A stretch of 27,466 nt of DNA from Fidelibacterota bacterium (GTDB taxonomy: Bacteria > Fidelibacterota > UBA2242). The notes beneath the pieces were generated by a model. That model did not search any database. It was not told where the DNA came from and saw only the letters and a program-made list of their open reading frames with translations. The position numbers were made by a program, and so were the translations under genes. The first letter of the stretch is position 1; each line of letters opens with the position of its first letter. Shown piece by piece: positions 22,976 through 27,466 of the stretch. Location of the stretch: the NCBI GenBank assembly GCA_003527965.1, contig DPVY01000085.1, positions 1-27,466 on the forward strand. Reading direction: 5' to 3'.

Positions 22976-23905
22976 ATGATTTCATTTGACCAAATTCAGG
23001 ATTTTGTTCGCCGTGAAGGATTTGTTGCCGCGGGAATTTCAAAACCAATAGTTGCCGATATCTATACTAATCGACTGGGTGAGTGGCTTGAATCCGGATA
23101 TCATGCCGATATGAGCTGGATGGAGCGAAGTCCGGGAATACGAAGTGACTTACAAGCGCATTTTCCCTGGGCAAGGTCGGTGTTGGTAGTCGCCGACAGC
23201 TATTATAGTGAAACTCATTTTTCTGAAAAATCGCTCTGTTTTTCGAAATATGCGTTTGGGGTTGATTATCATAAGATCGTAACCGAGAAGCTTCAAAATA
23301 TTTTAAACTCTCTGATAAAGGTTGATCGGAACATGATGGGCAAAATATATGTGGATACCGGCCCTATATTGGAGAAGGCTTTTGCAGAGCAAGCCGGGCT
23401 GGGCTGGATAGGAAAAAACTCAAACTTTATTGTAAACAACGTTGGCTCCTTTTGTTTTCTGGGTATTCTGATCCTGAATATAGCTCTGGAATCGAGCCCG
23501 GTGGTTAAAAACCGTTGCGGTAATTGCACAAAATGTTTGGATGCCTGTCCAACAGGAGCGATAATTAAACCGGGAGCGGTTGATTCGCGAAAATGTATTT
23601 CTTACCTGACTATCGAAAAGAAAGGCGCTTTTTCCGACCGGGAAGCAAAATTGTTAAATAACTGGCTTTATGGTTGCGATATTTGCCAGGAAGTATGCCC
23701 CTGGAACAAGAAATGGTCTTCCAAAACCAGAGAAATTCGATATTTAGATCGAATTTCCAGGCTTGATAGAAGTCGAGACGAATGGTTAAAATTAACAGCA
23801 GAAGAATTCGACTGCTTATTTAATAATAGCTCGTTAAAGCGCCTGAAATATGAACGTTTTAGAAGAAACCTGATGGCGCTAAACCCAAAAGTTTTTTTTA
23901 GATAA
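22976..23905 (+). CDS. queG: Epoxyqueuosine reductase QueG
   Basis: Cobalamin-dependent Fe-S reductase that converts epoxyqueuosine to queuosine in tRNA, the last step of the pathway. 309 residues from the preferred ATG. The N-terminal cobalamin-binding domain includes YHADMSWMERSPGIRSDL. DTGP (about 127-130) holds the conserved Asp, followed by GLGWIGKNSNFIV. Two 4Fe-4S motifs are present: CGNCTKCLDACP (181-192) and CDICQEVCPWN (234-244). The protein ends soon after, lacking the HEAT-like repeats of long versions. The start at 22976 fits the family; an upstream in-frame GTG at 22913 would add 21 unlikely residues. No Shine-Dalgarno is evident at 22976. plsX follows after 20 bp. Confidence 0.94.
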   Translation: MISFDQIQDFVRREGFVAAGISKPIVADIYTNRLGEWLESGYHADMSWMERSPGIRSDLQAHFPWARSVLVVADSYYSETHFSEKSLCFSKYAFGVDYHKIVTEKLQNILNSLIKVDRNMMGKIYVDTGPILEKAFAEQAGLGWIGKNSNFIVNNVGSFCFLGILILNIALESSPVVKNRCGNCTKCLDACPTGAIIKPGAVDSRKCISYLTIEKKGAFSDREAKLLNNWLYGCDICQEVCPWNKKWSSKTREIRYLDRISRLDRSRDEWLKLTAEEFDCLFNNSSLKRLKYERFRRNLMALNPKVFFR

Positions 23906-23925
23906 AAAAAGATGTAAATTTAAAT

Positions 23926-24987
23926 ATGAATACAATTAATCACGACAAAACAGACACAATTATTGCAGTAGATGCAATGGGTGGCGATTATGCGCCCGAT
24001 GAAATTGTGATGGGTGCTGCGGTTGCATCTTTGGAATCACCCACTAATATTATTCTTGTTGGAGACGAAGCGAAAATTAAGGCGGTTTTAGAGAAAACAG
24101 ATTATCGTCAAGATCGAATTGAGATTTTACATACTGATCAGATAGTTACCATGAAAGATACTCCCAGCGAAGCGGTCCGGAAAAACCCGAAATCGTCTTT
24201 GGTTATGGCGGCAAAATTGTGCGGTCGGGGTAAAGCTCATGGAATGATTTCGGCTGGAAATACCGGGGCATATGTTTTATCTGCGGTTAAATATATTCCG
24301 CGGATAAAGGGCGTCAGGAAAACGGCGATAGCCACGGTTTATCCTACCCGCAATATTCAGAAACGGGCGGACAATTTTGCTTTATTATTGGATGTTGGCG
24401 CCAATATTCACTGTAGCAAAGAAGAGATGGTTCAATTTGCCCTAATGGGAAAGATTTATGCTTCGGATGTCAAGGGTATCGAAAATCCAACCGTGGCCCT
24501 GTTAAATATTGGCAAGGAACCCTACAAGGGGGGCGCTATGCTTTCGGGGACTTTCTCTATTTTAGAGAGTATTCCCAACCTTAATTTTATTGGAAACATC
24601 GAAGGCAATGACGTGATGAAAGGTCTGGCTGACGTTGTTGTAACCGAAGGTTATGTGGGCAACATCGTTATGAAAACAATGGAGGGGATTGCTGAAATCG
24701 CCAATCACCTGGGACGATATGCGTTCAAACATCGTTTCCTGTGGCGTCTTGGTTTGATCGCCCTGTCCGGTGGTATTCGTCAAATGAAACAGCTGACCGA
24801 CTATTCCGAATACGGCGGTGCGCCCCTGCTTGGATTCCGGGAAATTGTTATCAAAGCCCACGGGCGCTCAAAGGCCAAAGCGATTACCAATGCCATTAAG
24901 CTGGCAGCAAAAACTCACCGTGATAATGTTTGCGGTCTGATTGAAAAAGAGATTCAACAGATGAAATCCCAGTTCGGGAACGGGTAG
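23926..24987 (+). CDS. plsX: Phosphate acyltransferase PlsX
   Basis: Converts acyl-ACP to acyl-phosphate for phospholipid synthesis via PlsY/PlsC. 353 residues, typical length. The N terminus contains IIAVDAMGGDYAPDEIVMG. Family segments follow: MVMAAKL-like SLVMAAKLCGRGKAHGMISAGNTGAYV, LLLDVGANIHCSKEEMVQFA, ALLNIGKEPYKG, GNIEGNDVMKGLADVVVTEGYVGNIVMKTMEG and YGGAPLLGFREIVIKAHGRS. The first nine residues (MNTINHDKT) are a short non-conserved leader. It lies 20 bp after queG. The common neighbours rpmF and fabH are absent, so the lipid-synthesis gene is isolated from its usual cluster. Confidence 0.95.
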   Translation: MNTINHDKTDTIIAVDAMGGDYAPDEIVMGAAVASLESPTNIILVGDEAKIKAVLEKTDYRQDRIEILHTDQIVTMKDTPSEAVRKNPKSSLVMAAKLCGRGKAHGMISAGNTGAYVLSAVKYIPRIKGVRKTAIATVYPTRNIQKRADNFALLLDVGANIHCSKEEMVQFALMGKIYASDVKGIENPTVALLNIGKEPYKGGAMLSGTFSILESIPNLNFIGNIEGNDVMKGLADVVVTEGYVGNIVMKTMEGIAEIANHLGRYAFKHRFLWRLGLIALSGGIRQMKQLTDYSEYGGAPLLGFREIVIKAHGRSKAKAITNAIKLAAKTHRDNVCGLIEKEIQQMKSQFGNG

Positions 24988-25011
24988 TTTGCCAACCGGT
25001 CATTATTTCAC

Positions 25012-25039
25012 CTTTTATTTTTATTAATTGAAATAAAAG
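25012..25039. repeat. AT-rich inverted repeat after plsX
   Basis: CTTTTATTT (25012-25020) and AAATAAAAG (25031-25039) are perfect 9-bp inverted arms around a 10-base loop, in the 103-bp gap between plsX and the comM-like gene. The stem lacks G+C and a following T-tract, so it is a poor terminator. It might act as an operator or weak transcript end. Confidence 0.35.
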
Positions 25040-25090
25040 TCAGAAACTGATATATTCATCTTGTACCTCGTAAACGGAAGAGGATAATAT

Positions 25091-26635
25091 ATGTCAAAGT
25101 TTTCACTGGTGAAAAGCGCGGCGGTTTTGGGTATTGACGCCTATGTGGTAAATGTTGAATGTAATTTGAGTCGAGCGGAAGTACCGCGTTTTATTACAGT
25201 CGGCTTGCCGGAAGGCGCGGTCAGGGAGAGTAAAGAGAGGGTCTCGTCGGCTATTAAGAATGCCGGATACTTTATTCCCAGCAATAAAGTTGTGATCAAC
25301 CTTGCGCCAGCGGATATTCGAAAAGAGGGCAGTGCCTTTGATCTCCCAATTGCCATTGGTATTTTAAGTGCGTCTCAAATTGTTTCGCGGAAATTGTTAG
25401 GTGACTATATTATTCTTGGAGAGCTGTCGCTTGATGGCACATTAAGAGGCATAAGAGGAGCCTTACCCATATCGGTTTCTGTTCGCAATTCGGGGATAAA
25501 AGGGCTCATCCTGCCGACAGAGAACGCCAGGGAAGCCGCTATATCGGGCGGACTGTCAATTATTGGAGTTAAATCCCTGCAAGAGGCAATGAACTTTCTC
25601 AATGGAAACCATACACCAGCCCGGATCGAGGTCAACGTCAACGAGCTTTTTGAGGAGCGGCGCAAATATGAACAGGATTATGCCGATGTGAAAGGGCAGG
25701 AAAATGCGAAACGGGCGCTTGAGGTTGCCGCGGCCGGCGCTCACAATATTATTATGATCGGCCCTCCGGGATCGGGGAAAACCATGCTGGCTAAGCGCCT
25801 GCCATCGATTTTGCCCAATCTGACCCTGGAGGAGGCGCTGGAAACCACAAAAATTCATTCGGTGGCCGGATTGGTGCCACCGGGTGATGGAATAATAGCA
25901 ATTCGTCCGTTTCGGTCACCACACCACACTATTTCCGATGCGGCCCTTGTTGGCGGCGGTAAAATTCCGCGCCCCGGCGAGGTTAGCCTCAGCCACCACG
26001 GCGTTCTGTTTCTCGATGAATTACCGGAGTTCAAAAAAAATGTTCTTGAAGTATTACGCCAACCCATGGAAAATGGCTATGTAACTATCAGCCGAGCCCA
26101 ATTGTCACTGTCGTATCCCGCCAATTTCATTCTTGCCGGGGCAATGAATCCGTGCCCATGCGGATACAGTACCGATCCGAACAATGAATGTTCCTGTTCT
26201 GCTGCTTCGATCCAGAAATATATGTCGAGAATATCGGGCCCGTTATTGGACCGGATCGACATTCACATTGAAGTTCCCGCCGTTAAAGTTTCTGAATTGT
26301 CTTCCAAAGCGTTGGGCGAACCATCGGTAAACATTCGTGAACGCGTCCAAAAAGCTCGTGAAATTCAATTGTTGCGATTTAAAGATTTTGACGGTATCTA
26401 TGCCAATGCTCACATGGAAACGAAATTGATTCGGCGGTTTTGCAGAATTGACACGGTTGGCGAAACCTTACTGCAAAATGCCATTAACAGGCTGGGATTG
26501 AGCGCCCGAGCCTACGATAGAATATTAAAGGTGTCCCGTACAATCGCCGATTTGACTGCCTGCGAAAATATTCAACCCGAACATCTGGCTGAAGCCATCC
26601 AGTACCGCAGTCTGGATCGTCAGCTGTGGCTCTAA
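25091..26635 (+). CDS. comM: YifB/ComM-family Mg-chelatase-like AAA+ ATPase
   Basis: Protein of 514 residues, full length. The N-terminal ChlI-like (Lon-protease-fold) domain has GLPEGAVRESKERVSSAIKN and INLAPADIRKEGSAFDLPIA. The AAA+ domain has Walker A GPPGSGKT (224-231), FRSPHHTISDAALVGGG, and Walker B GVLFLDELPEF. A Cys-rich insert, CPCGYSTDPNNECSCS, probably binds zinc. The C-terminal domain ends GLSARAYDRILKVSRTIADL. In Haemophilus and Vibrio, ComM is a branch-migration helicase in natural transformation; most bacteria have it with unclear role. GGAAGAGGA precedes the ATG. It is probably a single-gene unit here, with no other dprA or topA neighbours. Confidence 0.92.
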   Translation: MSKFSLVKSAAVLGIDAYVVNVECNLSRAEVPRFITVGLPEGAVRESKERVSSAIKNAGYFIPSNKVVINLAPADIRKEGSAFDLPIAIGILSASQIVSRKLLGDYIILGELSLDGTLRGIRGALPISVSVRNSGIKGLILPTENAREAAISGGLSIIGVKSLQEAMNFLNGNHTPARIEVNVNELFEERRKYEQDYADVKGQENAKRALEVAAAGAHNIIMIGPPGSGKTMLAKRLPSILPNLTLEEALETTKIHSVAGLVPPGDGIIAIRPFRSPHHTISDAALVGGGKIPRPGEVSLSHHGVLFLDELPEFKKNVLEVLRQPMENGYVTISRAQLSLSYPANFILAGAMNPCPCGYSTDPNNECSCSAASIQKYMSRISGPLLDRIDIHIEVPAVKVSELSSKALGEPSVNIRERVQKAREIQLLRFKDFDGIYANAHMETKLIRRFCRIDTVGETLLQNAINRLGLSARAYDRILKVSRTIADLTACENIQPEHLAEAIQYRSLDRQLWL

Positions 26636-26709
26636 TCCGATATTCCCCAACAAGATTTATTAATAAAACAGATTTCATGCTTTGCATTTACGGCGGCAAT
26701 TACTTAAAA

Positions 26710-26748
26710 TCAAGGTGCCTTGAAATGCTAAACAAGTAACCCATACTT
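26710..26748. promoter_or_regulatory. Possible operator palindromes upstream of padR
   Basis: TCAAGG-TG-CCTTGA (26710-26723) and AAGTA-ACCCA-TACTT (26734-26748) are short inverted repeats in the 125-bp gap before the PadR-type gene. PadR regulators commonly bind dyads in their own promoter, so these are candidates. Neither matches a named consensus closely. Confidence 0.35.
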
Positions 26749-26760
26749 AGGAAGTGATTT

Positions 26761-27276
26761 ATGACTCAGTTGGAACTTACAATATTAGGAATAGTTCAAG
26801 AAAAGCCCTGTCACGCCTATTACGTGGAAAAAATTATTCAGGAAAAAGGAATAAGAGAGCGGCTAAACATTGGTTTTTCAACGATTTATTCCACGCTAAA
26901 AAAAATGGAGAAAAACGGCTTGCTGGAAAGCCGGTATAAACCGCAGGAAAGCCTGCCGGGACGCAGAATCTATTCGGTAACTTACAAAGGGAAACAACTC
27001 TTAATTGAAGATCTGAAAAAAGCCCTCTCCCTGCCTCAGCGGGAACCCTCCCTATTTGAAACCGGAATAAGTTTTGGGGCTTATCTCAGCAAAGAGGAAT
27101 TAAAAGAAGCGCTATCACTATACGATTCTGAATTGGGCCGGTTAATCCAGGTAAAGATTCATGAACTTACGCATTTCAAGAGTAACGGGGCGCTGGACAG
27201 AGCCCTGTTGACTCGCCCTCTCTCCCTATTGCAGGCAGAGAGAAAGTGGGTTCGGGAATTGTTGGGAAATTTATAA
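26761..27276 (+). CDS. PadR-family transcriptional regulator
   Basis: Protein of 171 residues. The N-terminal winged helix-turn-helix (about 1-85) has MTQLELTILGIVQEKPCHAYYV, RLNIGFSTIYSTLKKMEKNGLLESR, and the wing GRRIYSVTYKGKQLLIED, all characteristic of PadR. The C-terminal helical part (about 85-171) is the dimerisation region, with an LSKEELKEALSLYDSELGRLIQ helix. The ATG has AGGAAG six bases upstream. Typical PadR proteins repress a neighbouring transporter or membrane operon and themselves. The next gene, 22 bp downstream, is a small membrane protein, a plausible cotranscribed partner. The ligand is unknown. Confidence 0.88.
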   Translation: MTQLELTILGIVQEKPCHAYYVEKIIQEKGIRERLNIGFSTIYSTLKKMEKNGLLESRYKPQESLPGRRIYSVTYKGKQLLIEDLKKALSLPQREPSLFETGISFGAYLSKEELKEALSLYDSELGRLIQVKIHELTHFKSNGALDRALLTRPLSLLQAERKWVRELLGNL

Positions 27277-27298
27277 ACATCCATTAAGGGGGTAAGAT

Positions 27299-27466
27299 AT
27301 GGAAAATTGGATTGATTATCTTTCGGCAAACCCGGTTTTGGCGTTAGCCCTGGTTGTTGTGTTGGTGTTGTTTCTGTTTATGGTTTTGAGAAAATTAATA
27401 AAGTGGGCGATTATCTCTTTTGTAGTTCTACTTGTTGCGGCGGGGCTCTCATATAGTGAAGCCCAT
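27299..27466 (+). CDS. Small membrane protein, cut off by window end
   Basis: An open frame of 56 codons that runs off the window. It starts ATG at 27299 after a strong AAGGGGGT Shine-Dalgarno. The product begins MENWIDYLSANPVLALALVV and has two hydrophobic stretches, about residues 13-29 and 35-49, separated by LRKLIKW. Two TM helices with a basic loop are likely. The family is not recognised. It follows padR by 22 bp and is probably in its operon. Confidence 0.65.
   Translation, partial: MENWIDYLSANPVLALALVVVLVLFLFMVLRKLIKWAIISFVVLLVAAGLSYSEAH

Noticed and set aside
25012..25039. Inverted repeat after plsX as a rho-independent terminator
   Set aside because: The stem is almost entirely A/T and lacks a trailing T-run, so a terminator call is not supported; kept only as a repeat.

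Overview
This window is a chromosomal origin region from a Gram-negative bacterium of moderate-to-low G+C. It holds the replication genes dnaA, dnaN, recF and gyrB, together with the rpmH-rnpA-yidD-yidC-mnmE-mnmG block. An outer membrane is implied by a SurA-type periplasmic chaperone and two further lipoprotein PPIases. Canonical TTGACA/TAAAAT promoter elements and clear Shine-Dalgarno sequences argue against a typical Bacteroidota member. The mfd-PPIase-PPIase-surA chain suggests some other lineage of the broad FCB assemblage (inference, low certainty). I see no mobile elements, CRISPR arrays, tRNA or rRNA genes.

Layout. Positions 1-16328 are transcribed entirely leftward. Read in the direction of transcription, the order is rpmH, rnpA, yidD, yidC, mnmE, mnmG, mfd, two lipoprotein PPIases and surA, then a 301-bp AT-rich gap, then dnaN, recF, a DUF721/DciA-like gene and gyrB (cut by the window edge). 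The 415-bp gap at 16329-16743 is where transcription diverges, and it is the best oriC candidate. To its right lie dnaA and ssb, a convergent TGS-nucleoside kinase, an uncharacterised ten-TM protein with a P-loop protein, a divergent ArsC-like phosphatase, queG, plsX, a comM/yifB-type ATPase, a PadR regulator and the start of a small membrane protein.

How the parts work together. The left block links replication (clamp, RecF, helicase loader, gyrase) to tRNA wobble-uridine modification (MnmE/MnmG), membrane insertion (YidC/YidD), RNase P, transcription-coupled repair (Mfd) and envelope protein folding. Two ParB-type parS palindromes sit in the first codons of mfd and mnmG, so the chromosome-partition locus is written inside coding sequence. 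parA, parB and rsmG, which often follow mnmG, are not in the window.

Most interesting points: the two coding parS sites, one containing the TTG start of mfd; rnpA starting out of frame inside rpmH; gyrB without any ATG/GTG/TTG start; clusters of TTATTAACA/TTATCAACA near-DnaA boxes upstream of both dnaA and dnaN; a 10-bp-arm perfect inverted repeat across the ssb promoter; a tandem-duplicated N-terminal module in one PPIase; and an uncharacterised membrane protein/P-loop pair. Nothing here is a clear novel defence or biosynthetic system; the novelty is mainly in architecture and regulation.
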